Source of the DNA: Zygnema cylindricum
Lineage: Eukaryota > Streptophyta > Zygnematophyceae > Zygnematales > Zygnemataceae
Direction: 5' to 3'
NCBI GenBank assembly: GCA_037447655.1
Contig: JBBHKE010003436.1
Coordinates: forward strand, 1 to 64,000
DNA length: 64,000 bases
In this document: positions 24,801 through 38,376 of the stretch, piece after piece
How positions within the stretch are numbered: position 1 is the stretch's first letter
Layout: each line of letters starts with the position of its first letter
Translations under genes and position numbers: made by a program
Notes under the pieces: generated by a model
Seen by the model: only the letters and a program-made list of their open reading frames with translations
Database searches by the model: none
What the model was told of the DNA's origin: nothing

Positions 24801-27800
24801 TGCAAATAAGAAAAGTACACGAAAGTAATGGAAAATGAGTGCATATAAAACACTGAAACTTTCACCTGGTCAGATTGCTTATCTAAATTCGCATCGTTAA
24901 CATTGAGGAGAAGTACAATATGATTCAATGTCAATTTGAGAACAAAAAATTCAAAGATAAGACTGAACATCGCAGATTACAGAACCAAGAACTTAACGAT
25001 GGATCTTAGACAATCGTTTTGGATAATTCCACCCATAAATGGAAAAAACTTCAGTCTTCCTTTCAGATAATTCTTAAATTTGTCAATTCACAAAATCACG
25101 TTTTTCCGACACAGGGTAAGTAACAAACAAGGTGAACCCTTTGGAATAGTAGCAACCTTGACGTCATATTGTCGACAAACTGCCTCAGCTAGAAGCAAAG
25201 AAAAAACTGACTGCTTATCAGGTGTTGCCCCATCTGCAAAACACAATAATAGTAAAAAGTACAGAAGTCAGAAAACCATTCCCTTACAAGTGAAAGTAGA
25301 TAGCATCTCAATTGAAGGAAAAAAATAGAGGGCTAAACCAATAGCAGTTACAAAAAAAAATCCATGAAACAGAAAGCCCGGGTACTGTCAACAATAGATT
25401 TGGCAGCGCGTCTCTCCCTCACTTTGCCCACCTTTAGTGTGGACACATGATTAAAAAAATTCTCCAACATGAAAAAAAATGGTAAGTGGCAATTTCACCT
25501 CCTGCGTTGTAACTCTTATCAGTGATGACAACAATTGACAATGCCGCCGACTTCTCCTTCTCCTCTTTGAACCCAGCCTTGGATGGCTTTGGATCAACCT
25601 TCTTCTCATTATCATTTTGCAATTGTGAAGTCATCACTGACTTGTCTTCTAAAGTCAACTCTTTAGATTGGAGGTCGAGGACGGCATCGCCTATATCCGT
25701 TCGACTCATAGGACTACCAATCTAGCACCATAGAAACACCCATAAGAAAAACCTGCAATTTATTTTACATCAACTTCATCGTTTTACTTACAACCAACCT
25801 GGAGTATGACAAAAGCAACTCCCGCTACCATCATTCTTTTTTATTGTACTGTTATTACTATTTCACATTTCGCCATGACTGTTCAACACCTATGCAACAT
25901 CCTTTTGCACCGTCATTGTCACAAAAGTTAAAAATATGGGTGCCTTTGAACACCTAATGAGCAAAGATTCATAAAACTTGCATTGCAAAAAAAAATTGTG
26001 TAGCGCATGGTAGCTTGAAATTCCAAGTTAATGGAATCAGAGCTACGGAATCTCCAAAAAATGGTCAAGTGTGATACCCAACTTGAAGCAGAGATGAGAG
26101 CTCTCGGGTGAAACTGCAGATAGATCAGACAGGATGTTGCTATCAACAAAACAAACCTCTGAGCCAGCCATTTTACCTTATGAGTAATGCGCAAATTACG
26201 GAGTGGAACTCTTATCCTACGATCTATGTGCCGTTGCCGTTCTTTAAGGCTTGTTTGAGCAAGGATAACCTGCCACACAGTCATTCCTTAATAGACTGTT
26301 AAGATCGTGAACGTGTGCAAATAGAAAATTTCACAATATTCTGTGAAACGATTTTTTGCATAAACATTGCAATGGCAGTAGTGTGAGCAAGCAATACTAA
26401 CACAAGCATGACTTGCCCTCAGCAACCCGCAGTGATAAAAGTACAGAATGTAGCTTTTCTGTCTTGACCGGAAAATTTTGGGGAAACTAATTCTTCATGT
26501 TCATAAAAGATCTCACACACTCCCGGGAAATCCTAATATTGTGGATTACAACGGGGGAAACCTAGAATGAACCACAAATCTTGCAAACCATTTTGTCAAT
26601 TCAAACGATGTTTGCACTATCAGAGCTTACAGTGTGTAAGTAATCCTACTGTTTTGTGAGTAACTGCATGGCCGATTGCTCATGTCTTAGTCATGAAATG
26701 TGAATAACATCCAATAGAGTAATCACCCATCAGATGCACAGAGAAGACAGCAGCCTACCAAGCCTCCCAAAACTCCCAAGTCTCACCAGTTCACTGCCAG
26801 GTCCAACATAATCATCATATTCGCGAATCATGTCCGTAACCCCAGGTCTCCATCCTAACAACAAAATTCTCTCTTTTTTAGCTGTTGTCCAATCGGCTGT
26901 CTGCATGGAACAACATTGCATTTTTCATGTGAAGTGCTTAACAAACGCAGGTTTCTAGATGCACTGGAAAAAATATTTTTTTCCGTATGTGCAGAATCTA
27001 GGTTTTTTTCATGATTCTTCAAGAGATCAAAAAAACTTTTTATTCCCTTAAAAAAGTAGCGGAGCTAGAAGAATGGAAACCACCTCTCAAGATGTGCACA
27101 AATTCCAAACCAGAAATGCAGTTAGCTTAGGATGCGATCATTTGCAGAAAAATATTTATCTTGAGTGATGCAAGATGGCAGATGGTAGACAACATAACAA
27201 ATACTATTACTAAAATCAAACATAGTTGCATCAAAGTAAAGTGAGCGGCCACTACAGCTAGGATATGTCATAAGTAGCAAACTAATGTTAAATCGAATCG
27301 AAGTCATAACTGCATGAAAGGTCTCACATCCAAAAAATGAGCACACCTTAAATTGTGCTTTTGCTGGTCGCTGAACAATTGCTTCAAGATTTGCCGAGAG
27401 AATTTTGTCATACATTGTCATACTTGCCAAACAATCGACTTTTCCAGAGACATCCTTAAGTGCCTTACGATACTTAGCGGCCATTTCAACCAAAACTGAT
27501 GGAGGCTCTCTTTCAGTGTGCTTGTGAGCAATCACTAAAATCTGCAAATGATCAAAACCTATCGATTCAGCCTACCGTCACCCACAAAATCTGCAAAAGA
27601 AACGATCTTATCTTATTGATAACCTTAACATCTAGATCACATTTAACCAGACGCCAAGTGAAACGCTTTTAACGTGATTTAAACTGAAAAACTAGGTAAC
27701 TATGTGATATACATGTACTTTCAAATGGGATTAGTTTAAACAGCGATCAACACTGTTACTGAACCTTTGAAGTGAAATGGAAACTGAGACATTTTAGGAA

Positions 27801-30800
27801 CGCAGTTCAGTTGACCTTCAACTGACGTAAACAGAGAGGGTTTTTTAGGATTTTTAGAGCTCTACCTTATCAGTCTCACGTAAAATCTCAAATTCCCGCG
27901 GATGAAAGATGGGCTTTCCATCACGAACCAGACCACAAACAACAGCCTGCAAACATTAGACCCTGTTGTAGTTAACTTACTTGATTAACTAGGGTTCATC
28001 TGCAAAGGGTCACATCCGACCACAAAACATAATACAATTCAACACTAGTATCAATGCTAGCAATTTATTCAAGGCCCCCTTAGGAAATTCCCACTTACCT
28101 CATGAAAGCCTCTGCGCAATTCGCGATAGGGAAGACCAGCGAGAGTTGAAAATTGACGAAGGTTAATGACATCCTCTGTATCAAAGAAAAGAATTCCTCC
28201 CACAATAGCCGATGCCTAAGGTGAGAAAATGATAAAATGGACTAACCCCAAAAAGAATCAAGCACCTGACATAATACAGTTTCAAAGGTCAGCCGTACAA
28301 ACAGTATACGAAGGGATGGTCTAAAACTACTAGCCCACAGCACTAGCACCATTCAATCCTGTTAGAACAGGCTGGATTAGTAAGTTTTAATTAACAACGC
28401 TAATCCAACTCTCCCAATTAGGTGGATTCTACAGTAGCTTATGGTTTTGCTAAACAAAAAGTGCTCCATCAAAAAACCATAAACAGAGACTTCATCAACA
28501 GTCTGACCCGCAATCGTGCTTGTGCACGCTACTTTAAAAGTATTTCTATGTTCACAAAGGTGAAATTTTTTGGTGGATGCAAAAGCAAAATAGGATTTGC
28601 ACCAGCCAACGAAATGCCACACAGACCTTCAGCGAATACAAATTACGCTAAAATGACCCCGAAAATCAAACCGGACATCGCCATTTATGGCAATTGAATA
28701 CATCCAAACATTGGTTGACTTTACCAGTACAAAGCGAAGGTGCCTATGAAGTGAACATATGATAATGACTGGCATAGTTGACAGTATGAAGGAAAACTCA
28801 CTTGACCCTTAAATAGTTGACCAGATTGGTCATGTACATTTCTTCTGCCGTGCTCACATTTACAGCAATTGCAATCGCAATCATAAAATCTAAATTACGA
28901 TATCCAATTATCAATCAAATACAATAAATAACTCAAACATATTTTATTTGCCACGTTCCAACCAAGAGCTGTTGCAACAAAAAAAAAATCATTAATAAAA
29001 ACGGAAGGCAAAATGTGAGAAGATTCCTTACTTCCATGATCCAACAGGCGCCGATAAACATCAATAAGCCCCGGCTGTCTACTACATTGCACAAACAGCT
29101 TTGCAGAAAGATCCTCCACAGGACTGATGTTGACGCCAGACAATGTTCGTAAAAGCTCTGCTGTGCTTTCTTTGGACACCTACCCTCATCCAGGTACAGA
29201 AAAAACTGTTGGTAGCAGCAATTGACGATTCTCGAGTTATTGAAGTTACTAAGGTTATTGAAGCTATTGAACTATGAAAATTCTAAGTTATTCAAACATG
29301 ATTCAACATTAAATTTAGGGTATGTCCCCATGTGCATAAGTAAGGGTTTTTTTCTGTCGTTTTGCTGTAAAACTTAGCGCCGTACTGCCTAAGTTGCAAC
29401 CGTACGAAGGAATGGCAAATTTGTAGAGTACAATTTGCGTCATCCTCGAATTTAGGATGTATAAAAATATGTCGTCTTGTGTTTTTCGACCCACTTCCAC
29501 GACAAAAAACGTCATCTTCAACCTTATCTTTAAAACACATGCGCGATGTGTTTTAAAACTAGGGATTTTGTATAAACAAATAGGAACACATATTCGCACG
29601 TGCCGTAATTTTCGTGTTTTTCACACGATTTTCAATGACAAAGGAAAGTACGGAAGTCGCTGTGTTTTGTCCGGTTGCATTAAATACGACAAAGAAAAGT
29701 ACACAATTTGTTTGGTTTTGTCCGTTTTCGTCCAGTACGGATTTTTTTTTTGCAGGGGTCTCGAAATTCTGATGCCATTTCACGTCGAGCGGATAGGAGA
29801 CGCGAAGGCAAAGCGCCTCGTCGTCAACCGTGAAACGGCACAGGCTGGAAGGCGGTACGTCTACAATGTCACGGTAAGACATGCGACGTCACACAAGCAG
29901 TTCCAAAAAATAACGTCCGACAACACAGATTGTAGGCGTTGACAACCGTCGCAAGTATTGTCGAAGTATACAATCGTCACAAACGTAAGTTACGATTACG
30001 TTTGTACACATAGGGACACTTGAAAAGCGGGTCCGCCGGATCCGGGCTAAAATACAAAGTAAGTTCGCTAAGTTACAAGTACATGGGGACATACCCTTAG
30101 ACATATAGTCTTCAGAACTGTTAACAATAAAATGTAAACTCAAGATTGGCCGTTAACCCACCCAAACTCTTGTTTCAAAAACGAAACATTCTTAACTATG
30201 AGCCTCACCTCAATGACAACATTTCCAGGTTTTCCCTCCAGGAGTGGCTGTAATGCCAATACAGCAAGAACAGAGTCCGCATCTGCCTCATAACTGATTG
30301 CCATTTCCCAAAGCCATAATTCATTATCAAGAAGCTGGCTTAAACTGCAATTCACTGGTCCAGAACTCAAAACTGTAGTCACTATTTCAGGAGCAAATAT
30401 ATGACAGGTATCACGGTAGAGTGGAGTCTATAGCTAAACCTACACATGCAGCCTTTCTTAAACCTTAATCCCATTATGTGAACCAGTACAGCTGCTGAAG
30501 CATTTGTCACTGCTCACTGCTGACAAATGCTTCAGGTAAACGAAACAGAAAGTTAATTCTTGACTGATTGCAGATCAGATTGGCAGAAAAAATGATGATC
30601 TGGCTACTTCAATCATGATTTACATCCAAGATTCAAACTCCTAAAAGAAACAGACAGAAAAGGTACTTACTAGTCATCCTTGCTGGCCAACAAAATGATG
30701 GAACGTGCCTTATCGGCAGCTACTCTCTCATATGATGAAGTGCTGCTCAAACTTCCACTGGACTTCCCAAAACCATCATGCAACCAAAAAAATTAACTCC

Positions 30801-33800
30801 AAAATAAAATTAAAAACGAAGGTAGCTATCCACCACATATCTCCACAATAAATAATTCCATTTTTTCTTCCTGTCACTTAGTAAAGACCACATGACATCA
30901 AACACAAATTGCAGTTGATGAAGAACAAAGCGCACAAGAAAAGCTTCTTATCTCTTGACGCAAGTAAACATAGGGCCATGGTCATAAAGGATGCGAGTAA
31001 TGACAAAGAGGGGCTTTCAGATTAAATAATCCACTAGCGTTTTGCTAAAGCAGAATGATAAATGGAAAAAAACAGGCATGCTTCTACTTGTTTGCCATAC
31101 ACTGGAAGTTCCAGCTGACTAAAATCTTCATAAGCAATGAAAACTCGAGGAGTAAATTGAAGAAAATCCTAGCAATGAGTAGGAGAACAATATCACTGAA
31201 AGAACATGATGCCGTCTAACCACTGTCGTAGGTAAGACACCAGTTAGATTTTCAAAACTGGTACTTGCTTCAGTTAATAGACAGACGTGTGAACCACAAT
31301 ACAGCTAGCTTTCTTTACATCATCCTCCGTATATAATATGTAATACATTTGCTATAGGTGCCAATCTTCTGACAAAAACACCGAATTGCATGGGGACCAC
31401 GATAATTGGATAAAAAGTGGAGTGGATATTCATTTGAATGGAGTGAACTGCGTTTCCGTCCAGCAAAGAAGTGAGAAAATTCACTGAATGCTTTTTACAC
31501 CAAAATTTACTGGACACATGCGTTTTACACGTCAAGCTGCCACAGGCATTTTTAGTGAATGTTGTCTGGGTCAAAAAGGATACCTGCGGGTGAGAATGTT
31601 GATTTGTGTGCAGTCTTTCAATACTGTGGCCAACTGCTTCTCTGTCACTTTCCGCTCCTGCTCTGACAAGACCAATACTGTTTGCCTCCTGCAAATCCAA
31701 TAACAAAAGATAAAAGTGCAAAATCTCCATCAAAAATCCGCATGCATTTCTCATTGATGAGAAATAGTCCAACTTTGAGGACCGTGGTATAGCCCGAAGA
31801 TGCTCACGTAACCCAACAGCTCAACAGGTTGCCTAATATTGAATGATGTCCGGATTCTAATCAATATATACTTTTGGAATATCAGAAGCGAGGTTAAATT
31901 TGGTTTTACCTGTTGAAGTGTCAGACAGGAAATGAATAAATACCTAGAATGGGCTGTGCCATCTCGAACTGCAAACTCGTGACTTTTATTCAACTGTCTC
32001 AAGAGAGTCTCCAAACGGTTATTATTCCCAGCTACGATGATATGTTGAGACTCCATGATGGGAGAATGAGCACCTTCCCGAAGCCTCTCCATCCGCACCT
32101 GCGAGTTCAGGAGAAGAATGCGTTGCATATCGAAAGCTCCTACCAATCACCGGAAATTACTGCATTTCTAGGTACTAATGCATCGGTCCAATACATTATT
32201 TTCAGACATATAGGCTCGTGATAACTGACAGCGGTATATTTTTCCAAAATTATGGCACAAGCATTCTGGATTTTGTTGCAACCCTAACAAGGTTCCTGAA
32301 TTTTGGAGAAATCAAGGATTTGCCTCGCCAAGGTGCATTCACCATATGATGCATTTTACAAGTATCGTACCTGCTCTGAAAGGAATATCTTTGATGTGTT
32401 TAAATTAATAGGAAATTTTTGCACATGCATGGCACTAACAAAAGATACTAAAACATCATCAGCTTTCTGAAAAGGTTTTAGCACATTGTGGGCAGGTAAA
32501 TGAGCGTTCGGAAGCAACATGCTTACATGGCAAAGTAAACCATGTTCACCATCATCTGCGGTGGACTTAAATCTATTTTAATTCATGGAATTTCACAATG
32601 TTCACTGCATTCAACAATAATAGCACAACTGCAACAGCAAGTATTGGTGATGCAGAAAGCATGAAAATGGGAGCAGTTGTGAACGAGTGTTGAGGCGTGC
32701 CAGTTGCAACACTGGCAGCGAAATTAGTAAGGATTTAGGTCTCGGACTTTACAATTCATGGACAACAAGCATCTTTATAAAATCTTTTGGTGTACATGAA
32801 TTGGCATGGACAATATTACGCTTTAATGGCCGCTCACATTTATAACCATTGACAGTGCAGGCTATTCCACTTAATGCCCAATTCATAAATGGCTCAATAA
32901 AGCTTTTTTTGTGACCAAATCATGCAAAAACAAAATATCTTAGGTGTGATCCCATTATCATTGAGATAACACACCTTAAACTGTGCTGTCATGGTGCTGG
33001 TAAGCAGAGAATAAAAAAAGAGGCCACCCAACGCCAACATTAGACCAATAACACGACCCTGCTGAGTTTTTTCCTGCACAATATACAGCAAGAAACAGGC
33101 AAGTATTGACCCCCTGATAGGTAAACAACAACCAACCAACAACCATACAAGGCAACAACGTATTGAGAAGCAAAATGGAGCTTCCCTTCCACTGTCGAAG
33201 TCCATCAGAAGTTCAGGAATCTTCACATGCAGGAATTTCTCCACCCACTGCAAGTTCTTACCTTCTTATAATGAAGACCCTGCAAATTTAAATGGAACTA
33301 TTCTTCAAACAACCAGTGCAGCACATGGTGAGAGAGACGTGGCCTAGCATTTTGCCTCGGCTGACATACAAGCTCCGTATCTTTCAATGACATTCCCTGC
33401 CAATCCTCTATACTTCAAAAGAGAAATAAGAGACACGGCCCTTTCCAATTCTGATTTCAGCTGTGGCATGCGTTCTCTGTCATACAGTCGTTTCATTATT
33501 CCTGTCTCCTTACTATCTCCTCTCTCCCTCTCTCGTTTCGGACTAAGATGATAGATACTATCTGGGGCGTGGGGACAGAAACTACTGCCAGTCTCTCCAC
33601 ATCTTGACATGTTAATAGTACGTCACTATGCTGTCCTCATGTCGATTTCCTGCACCGCCTTTCATTTTTCCTAGTCGGTGCAGCCATTTGCCCTGCCCTC
33701 TCTCCCCTCTCTCTTCTGACCCTGCTGAGAGCAAATGACTCACCCTTAGATGCACACGAGAAGAACATACGTTGGACCATGCATCCCAAAGGGCCTCCCC

Positions 33801-36800
33801 AAAGGGACCACGTGGTTCGCTGCTTCCCATTGGCCAATCACATCGCGCCAAATATAGCCAAGCAGGAAAAGGAGTGCTCCACCAGGTCCATCCACACAGC
33901 AGGTTCAAAGTTTACCAGATTCGAAGGAAGGAACCGAGGCCCAATACCACAAAAACCCAAAGCCCAAACACAACAGACAGGTGTGGAATGAGCCTGAGCC
34001 CAGGACCATACCTCCTAAACTTGAGTCAAGGCTCCGAATACTTGGCCATCATCCTGATACATGTGTGTGAATGTGAATTTTGTTTTTATGCCCTTTTGGA
34101 AGTACCTGGAGGTGGAAAGATGGGGAGGCTACGCTTGCCCAAGCCTCCCAAAGGGCTTCCCCATAATCCTCGTGTCTGCAGTCATAAACCGCAAAGGATA
34201 ACCCACATCGCCAACGGGTGGCCATCCCTCTCAAACATTGGCCTCACTTTTGGAAAAGGACTGAAGAGAAGATTGGCCAGATGAACATCTCAACTGTCAA
34301 ACGGGCAAAAGGGAAGCTCTATTGGGAGAACCTCATGGAGTCGACAGGTACAACATTTTTCCAAAATTGCATGTGACTTGCAAAATTTGAAAGTGTTACT
34401 GTTTCACTTGTTCTCAAGGCCTTGGGAGAGTATGAAAGCATCATAGCACGAGATAATGACGAGGGGAAAACAAACAAATAGACTCACTCAAGTCTTCGAA
34501 TTCCATGTTCGCAGAGAAGGAAACGGGAACTATTGTCATAGATACTACTAGCCATTCAAACAATTAGTGACAAGATACAAATCTTACTTTTATTGATTCA
34601 ACAGAGAGTACAATAGTTTCTGCCGGATAGACATGTGCACAGTAAATATAAAAGGCCTACTTCAATCCATTGCATTTACGTGGTATGTACAATACATAAC
34701 AACTAGAAACAGATGCGACAAAAAAAATAATGACGCAGGCACAAAGTAGTATCACTAAGGTAGAGAGACATGAGACTTGGGGCCCAAAATCAGAAAGCAC
34801 CTCTTTGTTACAGAAATTGTGTATCACGACTTTTTATGTATGATTAAATTGTCATTTTAATAACTGATTTATTAACATCTCGCACACAGATTCTGATCAC
34901 ATTACTGTTCAGCTTATAAACCGCTACGGGGTGCTAACAAGAACCGGAAATGACGAGTATGCCAAACGGGGCTGTCAACAGAACAATAATGGAAAATCTC
35001 AAAAGTATACACACCACTGAACTTGGCTCATAAGACTTGCAGGTTGAATGCCTGTAGAAGGTTGAGGCAATAGTTACAAAATCCATTTTAAAATCAGGTG
35101 AACAATTACTATACATCATAAAAAGGCTCAAAAGCCACAAACATTTGCATTACGGGTAATAATCACATTTTTCTGTTGAAGATCTACAGAAGCATCATTT
35201 ATCATACTTAGTCTGGATGGTAAAAAAACACATAATGAAAAATCGCATGGTCCATGACCATTCATCCAGGCAAAGAAGGGGTATTTGGATGCTTCCTGTT
35301 CGCATAATTTAATAACTAAAGCCCACGCGAAATTCATGCAGCTTTAACAAATAGGCATTAAAATTCATACGGGCGTATTATTACTTGCATGACCTATTAA
35401 AGGGGTTTGAAAAAAGCGTCGCATCAGGTTGCTGAACACATTTTCTGCTCTAGGTTTCCTTTCAATGGAAGAACAAAAACCCGACCCATCGTCTTACTAC
35501 TAGTTGAAATGGGAATATAGCAGGCTCTAACTTCTGTACAATCCTCACCGTCATTAACAATTCTTACTGCGTGACATGTCAAAATCCATTCATGACATGG
35601 TGAGAACGAAAATAGGATATTCTTGTCGACCAACGCTGAGTAGAAACACAATGTGAACCAAACATACTCCTAAATGACCAAGTAATCAAGAAGAGAACAT
35701 ACCGGAAGTTGTGAAATAGAGTACCTCCAACTGCCACGAGCATGAAGCACAGGATCATCAGAAATAACACATACCTGCAAGAAATTCAGTCGCAGAGATT
35801 ATTTAAAATGGTGTTTTATGCATAGACAGAAATAACAACAGCATTACTCACATCGTAACAGCTTGGCTCAACACCCTCAGTAACGTTTCTGGCTTTGAAA
35901 ATTGCTGCAAATATTTCTAAAAAGCTTGAAATAAAAACAACAAAAACCTTCATGACCACTCCAGACATAAGTTTCATTTAACATGTGCTGCAATAGAACT
36001 AAACGCATCCAGCTGGTCGTTTGACTTCTTGTAAATCGTAATACCCCTCTTCAGACCAAGAAACTGAAACGGTGAAGTGCATACGTGGTTGGATGTCTCT
36101 CTAGAAGTACATCAAGCATGTACGATAATTTTGCTGATGTCCATTCAAACTTGAACAAATTGGGTGGGGTAACGTCCAAGCTTAACGCCTGCCTTCGTGC
36201 CACGGCCACAAGCTTTCCGGAAGGCCATGATTTGGCCAAATGTTCACCATCTTTTATCTGGGTTGTTATCTGGTCCTCTCGAAGTTCCTTTGGTACCATT
36301 CTTGTAAATGTATCCACTACTGTGGTCGACATGCTGCCTAACAATGAAGCAGGGTTTCCTGAGTGTTGCTTTGCCTCATTATCCGTAACAAACTTCGCCT
36401 TGTCCACCTTCTCACTGCCATTAGGGGTACCAGTGGCTGCAAAAGCTGCTTGAGGCTCAAGAACGTTTCGCGAATGGTTTTGCAGCCTTCCAGGAATTTT
36501 AAACGCAAGAACCGCCACGGCTGCTCCCAAAATACCGAGAATAGTCGCCTGAAACAACCAACATCAAATTCCATTTCCAAAAATAAAGAGACAGTTGCTC
36601 GAACAAAAAAAATTCCAATATCATACCACTCAAATGGTTAAAAAGGCAAATAATGTTGAAACAAACGAAATGCATCTAACAAGATAACACCTGTACGGAA
36701 ACATCTGACATGAGCCAAGGTGTAACACAGACACTCAGGACATTGCCATCACAATGCCAAACGACCAGGTGAGACCAAAATATGGCATTGAGTGGCCACG

Positions 36801-38376
36801 CTACATACTTTAAAATCTGTGTGTACTCCTTTTCTGGTGATTTGAATTAGCTTTTTGTAGTGAAACTGCTGTTATCCGGCTTGACCAGATGAATGGATAG
36901 AATGAAAAATTACTGGCATTTTATTATTTGGATTAATATGGGTCACAAACTACACAGCTAACTCATCCGGCTGCACATAATTGGCCGGCTTAAAAAATTG
37001 TTTGTACAAAAACGTTGAGGCTTCAACTGAAGGTAAACGACGCTTAATTTGACAAAAGGGCAACACAGTTGCCAATACTAGTGGTCCCAGTAAACAGGAC
37101 CGTGCAGCCTCGAAGTTTTACCCAAACACCTCTGTGCACAACAACAATATGAAGCAAATCTTGCATAGATGTCCTAGGACAGCTTAGGCCCTTCTCACCT
37201 GAGTACTTTAAGTGAATGATTAAGCACTGACATATCCTTTGAAAAGTTACAGCTAAATCAGTAATGAGTCTGAGCAGCATAAATTCCAACACTTTGATTG
37301 GACTAGTCAGTGTCCATAGATATCCATGTGATTGAACATGAACTGGTGTGAAACGTTTGAAATTCTCATGCACACCAATATGCAATTGTCAGGGTGATCG
37401 TTAAGCCAATTACGGAACAGAGAATTACCTTTGCCAGTATTTGTATGCGATGGGCAATTGAGTTTATAAGGCTGTGCACAGTCCACTTCAGGGCATGTCC
37501 TGATCCTGCTTTCCTTGTCTTCTTCGTGTGAAGCGTTGACCCTACAGGCTCTTGAACTCTGCACACATTCTCCCTAAGGAATTCCTGGATTTCTTTCTCT
37601 CTTGTGTCCAAATCATAGTTTTTCTCGCCCTCTTTACAACCATGTCTCTCCTCATCAATCTCAGATGCAGCTGCCAAACTAATATTCGAAGAACCATTAT
37701 TTTGATAACCAACTCCACCTTCCTGATGGTTGATTACTTCACGTGAGTTATGCTTTGAGATCTCTCTAGCAGAACTGTCTACACTAAACATAGACTTGGC
37801 AGCTGCCCTCCTATACTGAGATGTCCAACCAGGTCCTAGATGCCTGCGACGTGGCTTAGATTGTGCTTCTGTTCCTTCTGAGCTAGAACTTCTTGTGGAG
37901 AATGATTCAACCTTCTCCTCCCCCCTTATTACCGATCCTGTCTCTTCTCTCATGCTCCCTGACTCCTTTCCGACGTTCATTGGCTCCCTGTGTGACAGCT
38001 CCGGGTGTTCTGACTGTAAGTCGTCAGGATATCCTTCTGTCAAACCTGCCGTCCTATCAGACGGACTAGAGTGCACTTGAAATTTCAAACACGTGCCCAA
38101 CCTCATGAAATTGAAATCTCGTCGCCATGGACATCCTGCCGTAAGGATCTTCGGCTGGTATTGTTTTTTAGAGAAAGACACAAAGGTATTAAAATGGCAA
38201 ATTGTTTTATAACGCAGACTGCTGAGCTTAACTGTAATGGCAGGGTTGTAAAGTTCCCGAGTTAGCTGACCATGATGAATAGAACAAAGATAATTTTTTT
38301 CTTTATTGTTACCATGTCCTGTTACTCTGTGCACGACAGGTTTGCTGGAATCATACCAAGTTTGTGATAAAACCAT
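21838..38376 (-). CDS. Plastid envelope POLLUX-like ion channel (PEC1/PEC2 type), 22 coding exons
   Basis: Predicted K+/Ca2+-type channel of the CASTOR/POLLUX family, plastid-envelope branch. Exons, minus strand: 38376-37429, 36548-36085, 35774-35703, 34175-34106 or 33819-33744, 33073-32975, 32098-31944, 31688-31584, 30757-30671, 30293-30209, 29179-29032, 28175-28099, 27946-27866, 27541-27347, 26900-26787, 26269-26177, 25721-25499, 25233-25157, 24666-24619, 23809-23740, 23179-23106, 22832-22722, 21963-21838. All junctions are GT-AG and keep frame (3522 nt, 1173 aa). Seen: a hydrophobic helix at about 310-335, another at about 472-496, a pore-like loop, a third helix '[15 protein letters not shown]', then two RCK-like folds ('[15 protein letters not shown]'; '[14 protein letters not shown]') and the conserved '[19 protein letters not shown]' and '[20 protein letters not shown]'. 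The 316-residue first exon is long for the family (about 815 aa in Arabidopsis from memory); its start (first ATG after an in-frame TAA at 38410-38412) is the least certain part. Confidence 0.9.
29318..30096 (+). mobile_element. PIF/Harbinger-like MITE, 779 bp
   Basis: Terminal inverted repeats of 16 bp, GGGTATGTCCCCATGT at the left and its complement at the right, flanked by direct TTA on both sides (29315-29317, 30097-30099). TTA duplications and GGG ends fit PIF/Harbinger/Tourist elements. It lies in the channel gene intron between exons 9 and 10. Another full copy, inverted and 778 bp, is at 59458-60235. Open frames inside are not conserved between copies, so I treat it as non-autonomous. 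Confidence 0.85.
30495..30535. other. Perfect 15-bp stem hairpin in channel intron
   Basis: CTGAAGCATTTGTCA, an 11-nt spacer, then TGACAAATGCTTCAG. An exact inverted repeat within the intron between exons 8 and 9. The stem is too short for a typical plant microRNA precursor; role unknown. Confidence 0.6.
33744..33819 (-). CDS. Alternative pore-loop exon 4b of the POLLUX-like channel
   Basis: 76-nt exon candidate, acceptor GGGAAGCAG and donor AAGG|GTGAGT. It encodes the end of an Arg codon, then '[20 protein letters not shown]' and 'RVHLR'. It keeps the C-S-S of the family's pore-region motif. Same entry phase (CG|C = Arg) and exit phase (0) as exon 4a. The acceptor has a poor pyrimidine tract, so use may be weak or regulated. 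Confidence 0.6.
34106..34175 (-). CDS. Pore-loop exon 4a of the POLLUX-like channel
   Basis: 70-nt exon, acceptor TATGACTGCAG and donor CTCCAG|GTACTT. It encodes Arg (CG|A) then '[20 protein letters not shown]' and 'HLQ', joining the second helix exon (35703-35774) to the third helix exon (32975-33073). It is a paralogue of exon 4b 290 bp downstream. Confidence 0.7.

Noticed and set aside
24755-24970. A minus-strand frame with '[13 protein letters not shown]' that resembles the family's D-x-x-L-x-K-Q motif
   Set aside because: A better exon (24666-24619, '[16 protein letters not shown]') matches the motif, its spacing and the phases on both sides.
29457-29942. 161-codon plus-strand frame in the channel intron
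   Set aside because: It lies wholly inside the PIF/Harbinger-like MITE and is not preserved in the second copy, so it is not treated as a gene.
33135-33248. A possible further cassette exon before exon 5 of the channel, phase 0 on both sides ('[20 protein letters not shown]')
   Set aside because: No family member I recall has extra residues between the pore loop and the third helix, and a short stop-free stretch with AG and GT edges is easily met by chance.
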